DNA from: Herbaspirillum aquaticum
Lineage (GTDB): Bacteria > Pseudomonadota > Gammaproteobacteria > Burkholderiales > Burkholderiaceae_D
Direction: 5' to 3'
Length of the DNA: 64,000 bases
Assembly (NCBI RefSeq): GCF_002213425.1
Contig: NZ_NJGV01000001.1
Coordinates: 434,001 to 498,000 of the forward strand
The position numbers and the translations under genes were made by a program. The first letter of the stretch is position 1. Every line of letters starts with the position of its first letter. The notes under the pieces are model-generated. The model searched no databases and was not told the origin of the DNA. It saw only the letters and a program-made list of their open reading frames with translations. Positions 9,933 through 19,164 of this stretch are shown one piece after another.

Positions 9933-10687
9933 GCGGGCGTCTCACGGGCATCGGCGTAGGCCCCGGTCCGGCCGGCTACCTGCCGCTGGCGGCGCTGGCT
10001 GCGCTGCGCTCGGCCGATGTGATCTACATTCCGCGTGCGCGCGGCGCCGAGCTGTCGGTGGCCCTGCAATGCCTGGAGGGCGTGGAGTTCGATCGCAGCC
10101 GCCTGTGCGAGATCGAGTTCAACATGGACCCGGACCGCCAGGTCCTGCAGGAACATTACGCGCAACTGGGCCAGCAGTTGGCGGCGCAATTGCGTGAAGG
10201 CCTGCAGGTGGTGTATCTCACCATCGGTGATGCGCTGACCTATTCGACCTACGGCTATGTGCTGGCGGCCGTGCGTGACCTGTATCCCGAGTGCGACTGC
10301 GTGACGCTGCCCGGCATCACCAGCTACGCCGCTGCGGCCGCCGCCCTGGAATGGCCGCTGGGCGTGGGCAAGGAGCGCACGCTGATCCTGCCCTGTCCCG
10401 AAGACGCCGCCACGCTGCGCGCCGAGATCGAAGGGCATGACATCGTCGTATTGATGAAGGTCGGCGCGCGCCTGCCCTGGGTGCTGGCCTTGCTGCGGGA
10501 GATGGGCATTGCGCAGCACTGCGGCTTTGCGCGCCGCATCGGGCTGGAAGGCGAAGTGCTGGCCAGTGACCTGACCGCATTGGATGCGGCAGGAGCCAGT
10601 GGCTACCTGGCCGTGCTGCTGATCCGCAAGACGGCCCAGGCGCAGCGCCACCGCGCGCCCCACGAGAATTCGAAAGGAAATGCATGA
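9929..10687 (+). CDS. cbiL: Precorrin-2/cobalt-precorrin-2 C20-methyltransferase CbiL/CobI
   Basis: SAM-dependent C20 methyltransferase. The 252-aa protein begins RLTGIGVGPGPAGYLPL, the glycine-rich SAM site of tetrapyrrole methylases, and has the internal VYLTIGDALTYSTYGY segment typical of CobI/CbiL. ATG 9929 overlaps the cbiD stop by four bases. Sequence reading alone cannot tell whether it prefers the metal-free or cobalt substrate; the cbiD, cbiG and cbiX neighbours favour the cobalt form. Confidence 0.92.
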   Translation: MSGRLTGIGVGPGPAGYLPLAALAALRSADVIYIPRARGAELSVALQCLEGVEFDRSRLCEIEFNMDPDRQVLQEHYAQLGQQLAAQLREGLQVVYLTIGDALTYSTYGYVLAAVRDLYPECDCVTLPGITSYAAAAAALEWPLGVGKERTLILPCPEDAATLRAEIEGHDIVVLMKVGARLPWVLALLREMGIAQHCGFARRIGLEGEVLASDLTALDAAGASGYLAVLLIRKTAQAQRHRAPHENSKGNA

Positions 10688-11460
10688 AAGTTTATTTCGT
10701 CGGTGCCGGCCCCGGTGCGGCCGACCTCATCACCCTGCGCGGTGCGCGCCTGCTGGGCCAGGTGCGCATGGTGCTGTATGCCGGCTCGCTGGTGCCGACC
10801 GCCTTGCTGGAACATTGCCACCCCGAGGCCGAGATCATCGATACGGCGGCGCTCGATCTGGAGCAGCAGCAAGCCTGCTACGTCCGTGCGCAGGAGCAGG
10901 GCATCGACGTGGTGCGCCTGCATTCGGGCGACCCGGCCATCTACGGCGCGACAGCCGAACAGATGCGCCGGCTCGATGCACTGGGCATTGCCTATGAAGT
11001 GGTGCCGGGCGTATCCTCCTTCACCGCTGCGGCAGCGGCAGTCTCGGCCGAACTGACCAAGCCCGAAGTGTCGCAGAGCGTGATCCTGACGCGGGTGTCG
11101 GGACGAGCGTCGGCGGTGCCGGAATCGGAATCGATCGCCTCGCTGGCGGCGCATCGCGCCACCATGTGCATCTTCCTCTCCGGCCCGCACTTGAAGAAGA
11201 TCGTCAACGACCTGCTGCTGCACTATCCGCCGGACACGCCCGTGACATTGGTCTACCGCGCCACATGGCCGGAGCAGCGCATTTACCAGGGCTCGCTCGA
11301 CAAGGTGCTGGAAGAGAACAAGCGTGGTGAGTGGAACCTGACCACCATGATGCTGGTCGGTGCCGCCCTGGACAAGGAGCAGGTCGCCGAGTCCAGTCTT
11401 TATTCCAAGGACTTCACGCACCTCTTCCGCGTGGTCAAGAAGAACAAGGACGCCGCATGA
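10684..11460 (+). CDS. cbiF: Precorrin-4/cobalt-precorrin-4 C11-methyltransferase CbiF/CobM
   Basis: A 258-aa tetrapyrrole methylase that adds the C11 methyl group. It opens MKVYFVGAGPGAADLITLRG, followed by the CbiF-type LYAGSLVP motif and HSGDPAIYGA, both diagnostic of CobM/CbiF. ATG 10684 overlaps the cbiL stop by four bases, and a GAAAGGAAA ribosome site precedes it. Next comes cbiG, which acts on the product in the early-cobalt route. Confidence 0.94.
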   Translation: MKVYFVGAGPGAADLITLRGARLLGQVRMVLYAGSLVPTALLEHCHPEAEIIDTAALDLEQQQACYVRAQEQGIDVVRLHSGDPAIYGATAEQMRRLDALGIAYEVVPGVSSFTAAAAAVSAELTKPEVSQSVILTRVSGRASAVPESESIASLAAHRATMCIFLSGPHLKKIVNDLLLHYPPDTPVTLVYRATWPEQRIYQGSLDKVLEENKRGEWNLTTMMLVGAALDKEQVAESSLYSKDFTHLFRVVKKNKDAA

Positions 11461-12260
11461 ACCCGCCCGTCGGCCCGGCTGAACTTGGCCTGTGGCCGGT
11501 GCGCGCCGAGGCGGCGGCGCTGGCCCTGCACCTGCAGGACAAGCTGGGCGGCGAGCTGTATCAGCCGTGGCTGCAGGCCGAGGGCGGGTTGTCGCAGCGC
11601 CAGCAGTTTGCGCTGGCCTATCGCCGTCATCGTCAATGGATCATGATCGGCGCCACCGGCATCGCCGTGCGCTTCCTGGACGGCCTGCCGCAGGACAAGC
11701 ACAGCGATCCGGCGCTGGTGGTGGTCGATGAGGCGGCGCGCTTTGCCATCGCCTTGCTGGCCGGTCATGAGGGCGGGGCCAACGGCCTGGCCTATCGCGT
11801 GGCGCAGGTGAGCGGGGCGCAGCCGGTGGTGACGACCGCCACTGAAGCGGTCAAGCCGCTGGTGCTGGGCATCGGATGCCGCAAGCTGGCCTCGGCGCAG
11901 CAGATCTCCCATGCGGTGACACAGGCGCTGGACCTGTGCCCCGGCACGTCACTGGCAAAGGTGCGGGAAGTAGCCACCATCGACATCAAGGCGCAAGAGC
12001 CGGGCCTGCTGGCGTTTTGCGCCACCCACGATCTGCCGCTGCGCGTGATTGCCCGCGAGCAGATCGCCCAGCGTGCCTGGGTCGGCAAGCCCTCGGCGTG
12101 GGTGCGCCAGAATGTCGGCGTGGATGGCGTCTGCGAACCGGCGGCCTTGATCGCCAGCCCGCGTGGCCGGCTGTTGCTGGGCAAGACGGCACTGGATGGG
12201 GTGACCGTGGCCGTGGTGGACGATGCCGATGCCTGGCGGATATTCAAAGACAAGCAGTAA
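11457..12260 (+). CDS. cbiG: Cobalt-precorrin-5A hydrolase CbiG
   Basis: CbiG opens the delta-lactone of cobalt-precorrin-5A, releasing acetaldehyde, and is specific to the early-cobalt pathway. The 267-aa protein has the N-terminal CbiG core with LLAGHEGGANGLAYRV and the C-terminal domain beginning LGIGCRK, as expected. It is shorter than CbiG forms of about 350 aa because the central linker is compact. ATG 11457 overlaps the cbiF stop. CbiD plus CbiG, and the lack of CobG in the window, argue that this ring contraction does not need molecular oxygen. Confidence 0.92.
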   Translation: MNPPVGPAELGLWPVRAEAAALALHLQDKLGGELYQPWLQAEGGLSQRQQFALAYRRHRQWIMIGATGIAVRFLDGLPQDKHSDPALVVVDEAARFAIALLAGHEGGANGLAYRVAQVSGAQPVVTTATEAVKPLVLGIGCRKLASAQQISHAVTQALDLCPGTSLAKVREVATIDIKAQEPGLLAFCATHDLPLRVIAREQIAQRAWVGKPSAWVRQNVGVDGVCEPAALIASPRGRLLLGKTALDGVTVAVVDDADAWRIFKDKQ

Positions 12261-12263
12261 AAC

Positions 12264-13838
12264 ATGGAAAGTATGCAGATGGAAGCCGTCAAGAAAAAAG
12301 GCGTATTGAACCTGGTCTCGGTCGGACCCGGTTTCGAAGAAATGATCATCCCGCGCGCCATCGAGGCCTTGCGCGATAGCGAGGTCATCGTCGCCTACGA
12401 GTTGTACCTGCGCTGGATCGCCTCGCACATCGAGGGCAAGGAAATCCACACGCCGCCGCTGACGCAAGAACGCGAGCGCGCCTTGCTGGCCATCGAGCAG
12501 GCCCGCGCCGGGCGCCGTGTGGCGCTCATCTCCAGCGGCGACATCGGCATCTACGCCATGGCCGCGCTGGCCTTCGACGACATGCGCGAGGACGATACCT
12601 ATGAGGTCAACGTCATTCCCGGCGTGACCTCGGCCAATGCCTGCGCTTCACTGTTGGGGTCGCCGCTGTCGCATGACTTCGCCACGCTGTCGCTGTCGAA
12701 CCTGCTGTGCCCGTGGTCATGGATCGAGCAGCGCGCCAGCCACATCGCCCAGGCCGACCTGGCCTGTGTGCTCTACAACGTGCAAAGCGCCGGCCGGCAG
12801 GAGGGCGTCTACCGCATCCTGCAGCTGATGCTGCAGCACAAGGCTCCCCACACCCTGTGCGGCGTGGTGCGCAACGCCTATCGGCCGGGCCAGCAGGTGT
12901 CCATCCATCGCCTGGACGAATTGCCGGGCCTGCAGTTCGACATGCTGACCTCGATCGTCATCGGCAACCGGTTTACCCAGCGCAAGCGCGACTGGATCTT
13001 TACGCCGCGCGGCTACAACGACTGGAGCGAGGAATCGCAAGCCGCCGAAGCGGTGCAACTGCCGCGACAGGCAGTGTGGGTCTTTGCCGGCACCAGCGAT
13101 GGCAATCGGGTGGCACGTGAGCTGGCCACGCAAGGTGAGCAGGTGGTGATCTCCACGGCGACCGCCTATGGCGGCGAACTGGCCAGTCAGGATTGCCCGG
13201 GTGCCCATGTCTGGTCCGGCCGCCAAGGCGTGGAAGCGCGTCGCCAGGCCCTGCGCGAGAGCCAGGCGCGCGTGCTGGTGGATGCCACGCATCCGTTTGC
13301 GGTGCAGATGTCGCAGCAGCTCATGATGCTGGCCAAAGAGTTGGCGATTCCGTATCTGCGCTACGAACGTCCGAGCGACCTGGCTGCCGATGATCCGCAC
13401 GCCTGCGCCGACATGGAAGACGCCGCCACGCGCGCCATCGCCATGGGCCGCCGCATCTTCCTGGCCACCGGCTCCAAGGACCTGGGCAGCTTCCTGCAGG
13501 CACCCGGTGCAGGGGGCAGGCAATGGTTCGCACGCGTCACCGCTGATCCCGATTTCATCCAGCGCGCACTGGAGCTGGGCTTGCCGCGCGCGCACCTGTG
13601 CGCCATGCAGGGACCGTTCTCGCAGGCCTTCAACGAAGCGCTGTGGCGGGATTGGGGCATCGACTGCGTGGTCACCAAGGATTCGGGCGAGGCGGGTGGC
13701 TATCGGGCCAAGGTAGAGGCGGCGCGCGCCCTGGGCATCCCGCTGTTGACGGTGCGCCGGCCAGTACTGGCCTATCCGCAGGTGGCCCATGACGTGCCGG
13801 CCCTGCAGGCGCAACTGGCGGCACTGGCCGGGGGCTGA
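12264..13838 (+). CDS. CbiH-CbiJ fusion: C17-methyltransferase and precorrin-6A reductase
   Basis: A 524-aa bifunctional protein. Residues about 10-265 are a CobJ/CbiH ring-contracting C17 methyltransferase (LVSVGPGFEEMI, SSGDIGIYAM, VIPGVTSANA). From about residue 271 a CobK/CbiJ reductase begins with the nucleotide-binding strand VWVFAGTSDGNRVA and continues through VLVDATHPFA and FLATGSKDL. The stop of cbiG is only three bases upstream. ATG 12264 gives the longest product, but ATG 12279 has a better-placed GGAAAG ribosome site and could be used. Fusing two non-adjacent pathway steps probably fixes their stoichiometry; this is inference. Confidence 0.93.
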   Translation: MESMQMEAVKKKGVLNLVSVGPGFEEMIIPRAIEALRDSEVIVAYELYLRWIASHIEGKEIHTPPLTQERERALLAIEQARAGRRVALISSGDIGIYAMAALAFDDMREDDTYEVNVIPGVTSANACASLLGSPLSHDFATLSLSNLLCPWSWIEQRASHIAQADLACVLYNVQSAGRQEGVYRILQLMLQHKAPHTLCGVVRNAYRPGQQVSIHRLDELPGLQFDMLTSIVIGNRFTQRKRDWIFTPRGYNDWSEESQAAEAVQLPRQAVWVFAGTSDGNRVARELATQGEQVVISTATAYGGELASQDCPGAHVWSGRQGVEARRQALRESQARVLVDATHPFAVQMSQQLMMLAKELAIPYLRYERPSDLAADDPHACADMEDAATRAIAMGRRIFLATGSKDLGSFLQAPGAGGRQWFARVTADPDFIQRALELGLPRAHLCAMQGPFSQAFNEALWRDWGIDCVVTKDSGEAGGYRAKVEAARALGIPLLTVRRPVLAYPQVAHDVPALQAQLAALAGG

Positions 13839-13840
13839 GC

Positions 13841-14968
13841 ATGGCCAGCGTCGCACCCTCCCTGCCGCCGCCCTTGCCGCCGATACCGGTCACGGTGGTG
13901 ACCGGTTTCCTCGGTGCCGGCAAGACGACCTTGCTGCGCGGCCTGGTCCAGCGTCGCCAGTCGCGCCGCCTGGCTTTGCTCATCAATGAATTCGGCGAGG
14001 TCGCCATCGATGGCGACCTGCTGCGTGCCGAAGGGGATGCGCAGGGCCACGTGCAGATCCAGGATTTCGCCCATGGCCTCATCGCCTACGGTGACGATGA
14101 ACATTTCGTGCCGGCCATGCTGGCCCTGGCCGCGCGGCGGGCGCAGATCGATCATGTGCTCATCGAGACCTCAGGCCTGGCCTTGCCCAGCGCCGTCATG
14201 GAAGTACTGCAATCGCCGGAACTGGCCCCGCATTTCGTATTGGACGCCACGCTGGCCGTGGTCGATACGCCGCTGCTGCTGGAGGAAGCCTTCGCCAGCG
14301 GGGACGCCGTGCGCGACGCGACGGCACAGCTGTTCCGCCAGCAGCTCGAGTGCGCCGACGTGGTGGTGTTGAACAAGATCGATGGCATGGAAGAAGCGCC
14401 GCTGCTGCAGGCCGAAGAAACCGTGCGCGCGCTGGCCCCCAATGTGCGCTTCCTGGAGCTGGCCTATGGGGCGAGGCTGGACATCCGCCTCGCACTGGGC
14501 CTGCGCCTGCACCAGGCGGGCAGCACGGTGCATCACCATTACACGCCGGTGGCCATGCCGGGCGAACGCGCCACCGTGGCAGCGGACCAGTGGCGCTTCA
14601 ATGGGCATGCGCACTCCGGGCTGGGGGCGCACAGCCACGGCATGTCCACCCACAAGCATTTCCACGAGCAGGACCCCGGCTGGCAATCCTTCACGCTGCG
14701 CAGCCAGACAGCGCAAGAGCCCGAGGCCCTGCGCCGTGCCGTCGTGGCCGTGGCGCTGGACCAGCCGATCCTGCGGACCAAGGGTTTCATCGCCACCGGC
14801 GAGGGCAGCACGCAATTGCTGCAAGCCGTGCGTGCGCGTGCCGTCGTGGCCGGTGCGCAGGGCGGCACGAGCGCAGGACGGTCGGAACTGGTCTTCATCG
14901 GCTACCACCCCAGTCGTGCGCGTGTGGCGCAGTTGCTGTCGTCGTTGACCGGCACCGACTGGATTTGA
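13841..14968 (+). CDS. cobW: CobW-like COG0523 GTPase lacking the usual CXCC motif
   Basis: A 375-aa G3E-family GTPase, thought to deliver cobalt to the chelatase. The P-loop is GFLGAGKT (residues 22-29), followed by INEFGEVAIDGDLL, DHVLIETSGLALP and VVLNKID, all normal. The family's metal-binding CXCC motif is expected between the switch I region and the DHVLIETSG strand. That stretch (residues 71-89, VQIQDFAHGLIAYGDDEHF) has no Cys. The second half is His-rich instead: HHH at 231-233 and seven His between 256 and 275. The C-terminal domain ends normally. The gene lies two bases after the cbiH-cbiJ stop and 30 bases before cobO. Confidence 0.85.
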   Translation: MASVAPSLPPPLPPIPVTVVTGFLGAGKTTLLRGLVQRRQSRRLALLINEFGEVAIDGDLLRAEGDAQGHVQIQDFAHGLIAYGDDEHFVPAMLALAARRAQIDHVLIETSGLALPSAVMEVLQSPELAPHFVLDATLAVVDTPLLLEEAFASGDAVRDATAQLFRQQLECADVVVLNKIDGMEEAPLLQAEETVRALAPNVRFLELAYGARLDIRLALGLRLHQAGSTVHHHYTPVAMPGERATVAADQWRFNGHAHSGLGAHSHGMSTHKHFHEQDPGWQSFTLRSQTAQEPEALRRAVVAVALDQPILRTKGFIATGEGSTQLLQAVRARAVVAGAQGGTSAGRSELVFIGYHPSRARVAQLLSSLTGTDWI

Positions 14969-14998
14969 TTTTTTGCAGTATCAGGAAACTACCTCACC

Positions 14999-15601
14999 AT
15001 GAAAACCGATCCCGAATCGCACAAGCGCATGACCCAGCGTCACAAGGAGGGCTTCGAGAAGAAGAAGGCCGCCGCCCAGAAAGAAAAGGGACTCTTGATC
15101 GTCAACACCGGTACCGGCAAGGGCAAATCCAGTGCCGCCTTCGGCATGGGCATGCGCATCCTCGGCCACGGCATGAAGCTGGGGGTGGTGCAGTTCATCA
15201 AGGGCGCGCTCTACAGCGCCGAGCGGGACTTCCTGGGCGGACATGCCAACTGCGACTTCCACGTCGTCGGCGCAGGCTACACCTGGGATACCCAGGACCG
15301 TGACGCCGACATGCGTACCGCCGCACGCGGCTGGGCAGAGGCCGTGCGCATGATCGAGGATCCGAGCTACGACATGGTGATCCTCGATGAACTCAACATC
15401 GTCCTGAAATACCAGTACCTCGACCTGGAGGAAGTGCTGCGGGTCTTTGCGGCACGCCGCGAGATGCTGCACATCGTCGTCACCGGCCGCCATGCGCCGG
15501 AGGCCTTGATCGAACAGGCCGACCTGGTCAGCGAGATGCGGCCCCTGAAACATCCCTACAAGGAGCAGGGCGTGAAGGCGCAGAAGGGCGTGGAGTTCTG
15601 A
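14999..15601 (+). CDS. cobO: Cob(I)yrinic acid a,c-diamide adenosyltransferase (CobO/BtuR)
   Basis: A 200-aa ATP:corrinoid adenosyltransferase that attaches the upper 5'-deoxyadenosyl ligand. The P-loop variant GTGKGKSS (residues 38-45) and the MVILDELNIVLKYQYLD segment are typical of CobA/CobO. A lysine-rich N-terminal 30 residues precede the fold, as in most family members. This is the only gene in the operon preceded by a real gap (30 bases), which holds an AGGAAA ribosome site. The stop overlaps the cbiA start (TGATG). Confidence 0.95.
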   Translation: MKTDPESHKRMTQRHKEGFEKKKAAAQKEKGLLIVNTGTGKGKSSAAFGMGMRILGHGMKLGVVQFIKGALYSAERDFLGGHANCDFHVVGAGYTWDTQDRDADMRTAARGWAEAVRMIEDPSYDMVILDELNIVLKYQYLDLEEVLRVFAARREMLHIVVTGRHAPEALIEQADLVSEMRPLKHPYKEQGVKAQKGVEF

Positions 15602-16935
15602 TGTCATCCCAGGATCACCGCTGTCCCGCCCTGTTCATCTCGGCACCTGCTTCCGGCCACGGCAAGACCACCATTACCGCGGCCCTGGCGCGCCTGTACC
15701 GGCGCCAGGGCAAGCGGGTGCGCGTGTTCAAGACCGGCCCCGATTTCCTCGATCCCATGGTGCTGGAGCAGGCCAGCGGCCAGCCGGTAGTCAACCTCGA
15801 CTTGTGGCTGGGCGGCGAGGATCATTGCCGCCGCCAGGTGGCGCTGGCGGCCGCCGAATCGGACGTGCTGCTGGTCGAAGGCGTGATGGGCCTCTTCGAT
15901 GGGGAACCCAGCAGCGCCGATCTGGCGCAGTTGCTGGGCATTCCCATCGTGGCCGTCATCAATGCGCGCGGCATGGGGCAGACCATCGGCGCGCTCGCGC
16001 AAGGCATGCTGGCCTACCGTCCCGAGCTGCAATTTGCCGGTGTGCTCGCCAACGGCGTGGCCAGTCCGCGTCACGCGCAGATGCTGCGCCAGGGCTTGCA
16101 GAATGCGCGGCCCTCGGTACCGCTTCTGACCGGCCTGCAACGCGACATGCAATTTGCCTTGCCGGAGCGCCATCTCGGCCTGGTAGCCGCGCCCGAGATT
16201 GCCGACCTGGACGCGCGCCTGGATGCCGTGGCCGAGAGAATGTCATCGACTTCACTGGCCAATTTGCCGGCCCAGGTGGACTTCGGCACGCCCCCGCCGG
16301 AACGCGCGTTCCCGCGCCTGTTGGAAGGCAAGACCATTGCCGTGGCGCGGGACCTGGCGTTTTCCTTCATTTACACCGCCAACCTCGACCTGCTGGCGCA
16401 GATGGGGGCTGCCGTCGCCTTCTTCTCGCCACTGGCCGATGAGCCCTTGCCGGAGTGCGATGCCGTCTGGCTGCCCGGCGGCTATCCCGAGTTGCACCTG
16501 CCTGCGCTGCAAGCGGCGCAGCGAACCCGGTCCAGCCTGCGTGCCCATGCCGAGGCGGGCAAGCCGCTCTATGCCGAATGTGGCGGCATGCTGTTCCTGC
16601 TGGAGACGGTGATTGCCGGCGACGGCAGCAGCGGCCAGCTGTGCGGCATCCTGCCCGGCCAGGCCACGGTGCAGCCGCGCCTGCAGGGATTGGGTTACCA
16701 GACGCTGAAACTGAACCTGCCCGGCGCAGTCGGCGAGCATCTGCGCTGCCACACCTTCCACTATTCGCGTGCGGTGGTCGGGGCGGAGTTCATCGCGCGT
16801 GGCGAGCGTCTGTTCGATTCGTCCGAAGGGGAGGTGGTCTATCGCCGTGGCCAGGTCACGGCCAGTTACCTGCACGCGTATTTCCGCTCGGCGCCGCGCA
16901 CGGTGGCGGCGCTCTTCGGAGGGGCAAGGGCATGA
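15601..16935 (+). CDS. cbiA: Cobyrinate a,c-diamide synthase CbiA/CobB
   Basis: Glutamine-dependent amidase for the a and c acetate side chains. The 444-aa protein has an N-terminal dethiobiotin-synthase-like ATPase domain (SAPASGHGKTT, KTGPDFLDP, EGVMGLFDG) and a C-terminal class-I glutamine amidotransferase domain with LPGGYPELH and the catalytic Cys C327 in YAECGGMLFL. The HTFHYS segment near the end fits the CbiA/CobB subfamily. In the CobN route it makes the chelatase substrate; in the early-cobalt route it acts on cobyrinate, so its position is consistent with either. Confidence 0.95.
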   Translation: MSSQDHRCPALFISAPASGHGKTTITAALARLYRRQGKRVRVFKTGPDFLDPMVLEQASGQPVVNLDLWLGGEDHCRRQVALAAAESDVLLVEGVMGLFDGEPSSADLAQLLGIPIVAVINARGMGQTIGALAQGMLAYRPELQFAGVLANGVASPRHAQMLRQGLQNARPSVPLLTGLQRDMQFALPERHLGLVAAPEIADLDARLDAVAERMSSTSLANLPAQVDFGTPPPERAFPRLLEGKTIAVARDLAFSFIYTANLDLLAQMGAAVAFFSPLADEPLPECDAVWLPGGYPELHLPALQAAQRTRSSLRAHAEAGKPLYAECGGMLFLLETVIAGDGSSGQLCGILPGQATVQPRLQGLGYQTLKLNLPGAVGEHLRCHTFHYSRAVVGAEFIARGERLFDSSEGEVVYRRGQVTASYLHAYFRSAPRTVAALFGGARA

Positions 16936-17603
16936 GTACTTCTTCCCCTCATCGTTATCCGCAGGAACAGGTCGACGCGGTCTACCGCGTCATTGGCGAG
17001 CGGCGCGACATGCGCCATTTCCTGCCCGACCCGGTCGCGCCGGCACTGCTGGAACGCCTGCTGCAGGCGGCCCATCAAGGCCCCAGCGTGGGCTTCATGC
17101 AACCCTGGCGCTTCATTCGCATCCGCAGCGATGCCTTGCGTCAGCAGATCCATGCCCTGGTGGAACAGGAGCGCATCGCCACCGCTCGCGCACTGGATCA
17201 GCGCGAGGACGAATTCATGCGCCTGAAGGTGGAAGGCATTCGCGAGTGTGGCGAGCTGCTGGTGGCCGCCCTGATGGACCGGCGCGAGGCCCACGTCTTC
17301 GGCCGCCGCACCTTGCCGCAGATGGACCTGGCCTCGTTGTCCTGCGCGTTGCAGAACATGTGGCTGGCCGCCCGTGCCGAAGGGCTGGGGATGGGCTGGG
17401 TGTCGCTGTTCGATCCGGCCGCGCTGGCCCCATTGCTGCACTTGCCGCAGGGCGCCGAACCGGTGGCCGTACTGTGCCTGGGCCACGTGCCCGCTTTCTA
17501 TGACAAGCCCATGCTGGAGCAGGAGCAATGGGCGCCCCGCCAATGTTTGCAAGACCTGGTCTTTGAAGACCGCTGGCCCGCGCAAGGAGCATCACAAGCA
17601 TGA
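16932..17603 (+). CDS. bluB: 5,6-dimethylbenzimidazole synthase BluB
   Basis: Nitroreductase-like enzyme that cuts reduced flavin with O2 to make the lower ligand DMB. The 223-aa protein has the early RRDMRHFLPDPV segment and the family PSVGFMQPWRFI region. ATG 16932 overlaps the cbiA stop. BluB needs oxygen, so an otherwise oxygen-independent ring pathway ends here in an aerobic ligand step. Making DMB shows the organism can complete true cobalamin, provided CobT and CobS are encoded elsewhere. Confidence 0.94.
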   Translation: MSTSSPHRYPQEQVDAVYRVIGERRDMRHFLPDPVAPALLERLLQAAHQGPSVGFMQPWRFIRIRSDALRQQIHALVEQERIATARALDQREDEFMRLKVEGIRECGELLVAALMDRREAHVFGRRTLPQMDLASLSCALQNMWLAARAEGLGMGWVSLFDPAALAPLLHLPQGAEPVAVLCLGHVPAFYDKPMLEQEQWAPRQCLQDLVFEDRWPAQGASQA

Positions 17604-18211
17604 CTTCCCCAATCTCATCCCGGCATCGCAGCCTCATCTTCGGCGGCGCCCGCAGCGGCAAGAGCGCCCACGCGGAACGCCTGGCGCTGGCAGCAGCGCA
17701 GTCCGGTCCTCACGAGATCGTCTATCTGGCCACCGCCAATCGCGCCGCCAGCCGCGACGATGCCGAGATGCAGGAACGCATTGCCCATCACCAGCAGCGC
17801 CGCCGCGCGCTGGGTGGTCACTGGAGCACCGTGGAAGAACCGCTGGCACTGGGACAGGCGCTGCGCAGCCTGTGCCGGCCCGGGTCCGTGGTGCTGGTCG
17901 ATTGCCTCACCGTCTGGCTGGCCAACCTGCTGTTTGCCGAGGGCGTGGATTATCCGGAGATGGGGCCGATCACGCCGCCGCTGGCCTTCACGCAGCAGCG
18001 CGTGGACTTCCTGCTGGCCTTGCAGGAAGTGCAGGGCACCGTGATCCTGGTCTCCAATGAAGTGGGCATGGGCATCGTGCCGCAAGGGGCGGTCTCGCGC
18101 TGGTTCGTCGATGAGGCAGGGCGCCTGAACCAGGCTGTGGCGGCGCTGTGCGAACGCGTGCAATGGGTCGCGGCCGGCCTGCCGCTGACCTTCAAGGACA
18201 ACCCATGTTGA
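17600..18211 (+). CDS. cobU: Adenosylcobinamide kinase/guanylyltransferase CobU/CobP
   Basis: A bifunctional 203-aa enzyme that phosphorylates adenosylcobinamide and transfers GMP. The P-loop is [12 protein letters not shown] near residue 15; the RIAHHQQRR segment holds the region of the guanylylated His, and [14 protein letters not shown] and [11 protein letters not shown] are family signatures. It overlaps the bluB stop by four bases and the cbiB start by seven. The product goes to CobS, which is not in the window. Confidence 0.95.
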   Translation: MTSPISSRHRSLIFGGARSGKSAHAERLALAAAQSGPHEIVYLATANRAASRDDAEMQERIAHHQQRRRALGGHWSTVEEPLALGQALRSLCRPGSVVLVDCLTVWLANLLFAEGVDYPEMGPITPPLAFTQQRVDFLLALQEVQGTVILVSNEVGMGIVPQGAVSRWFVDEAGRLNQAVAALCERVQWVAAGLPLTFKDNPC

Positions 18212-19164
18212 GCGGACTGTCGTGGCCCTCGCTGGCCGTGCTGATGGCACTGGGCATCGCCCTGGACCTGCTGCTGGGCGAGGCGCGGCGCTGGCATCCG
18301 CTGGTGGGCTTCGGCAACCTGGCCAAGCGTATCGAGGGTGCACTCAATCACGCTGCTGCGCTACGCCTGCGCGGGGTGCTGGCCTGGTGCCTGGCGGTAG
18401 TGCCGCCGGTGCTGGCCTGCGCCTGGCTGATCGCGCTGTTGCCTGGATGGCTGGGCGCGCTGGTGCACGCGGCATTGCTGTATTTCTGCATCGGCCTGCG
18501 CAGCCTGCGCGAGCATACCCTGCCGATTGCCCGGGCGCTGGCGCAAGGCGATCTGCCATTGGCGCGGCGGCTGACCTCGTACATCGTCAGCCGGGATACC
18601 CGTGAGTCCAGTGAGGGCGAGCTCGCCAAGGCGGGTGTTGAATCCCTGCTGGAGAATGGCAACGATGCCGTCTTCGGCACCCTGTTCTGGTTCCTGGTGG
18701 CCGGTGGTCCCGGGGCCTTGCTGTTCCGGCTGGCCAATACGCTGGATGCGATGTGGGGCTATCGCAATGCGCGTTTCCTGTATTTCGGCTGGTCTGCGGC
18801 CCGCATCGATGATGTCCTCAACTGGTTGCCCGCCCGCCTGACCGCCTATTCCTATGCGTGGCTGGGCCAGCGCCGCCAAGCCCTGGACTGCTGGAAGGCG
18901 CAGGCGCCCGCGTGGAGCAGTCCCAACGCCGGCCCCGTGATGGCTGCCGGCGCCGGTGCATTGGGCCTGGCCTTGGGCGGCCCTGCCATCTACGACGGTG
19001 AAGTGGAAGAGCGCCCGCCGCTGGGCCGTGGCCTGCCTGCGCAAGGGCCGGACATCGTGCGGGCCTGGCGCCTGGTAGCGATGAGCACGGCACTGTGGCT
19101 GGCGGTCGTCTGCGCGGTGGCGCTGCTGGGCCTGGCCATCGGAGCGGGAGCGCCTCATGCTTGA
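18205..19164 (+). CDS. cbiB: Adenosylcobinamide-phosphate synthase CbiB/CobD (membrane)
   Basis: A 319-aa inner-membrane protein that joins aminopropanol (or its phosphate) to adenosylcobyric acid. Several hydrophobic segments are visible, including the start, residues about 60-100 and the C-terminal end. Family motifs are [50 protein letters not shown] and MWGYRNARF. The start at 18205 overlaps cobU by seven bases; upstream in-frame codons lie within cobU. It precedes the decarboxylase that makes its aminopropanol-phosphate substrate. Confidence 0.95.
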   Translation: MLSGLSWPSLAVLMALGIALDLLLGEARRWHPLVGFGNLAKRIEGALNHAAALRLRGVLAWCLAVVPPVLACAWLIALLPGWLGALVHAALLYFCIGLRSLREHTLPIARALAQGDLPLARRLTSYIVSRDTRESSEGELAKAGVESLLENGNDAVFGTLFWFLVAGGPGALLFRLANTLDAMWGYRNARFLYFGWSAARIDDVLNWLPARLTAYSYAWLGQRRQALDCWKAQAPAWSSPNAGPVMAAGAGALGLALGGPAIYDGEVEERPPLGRGLPAQGPDIVRAWRLVAMSTALWLAVVCAVALLGLAIGAGAPHA

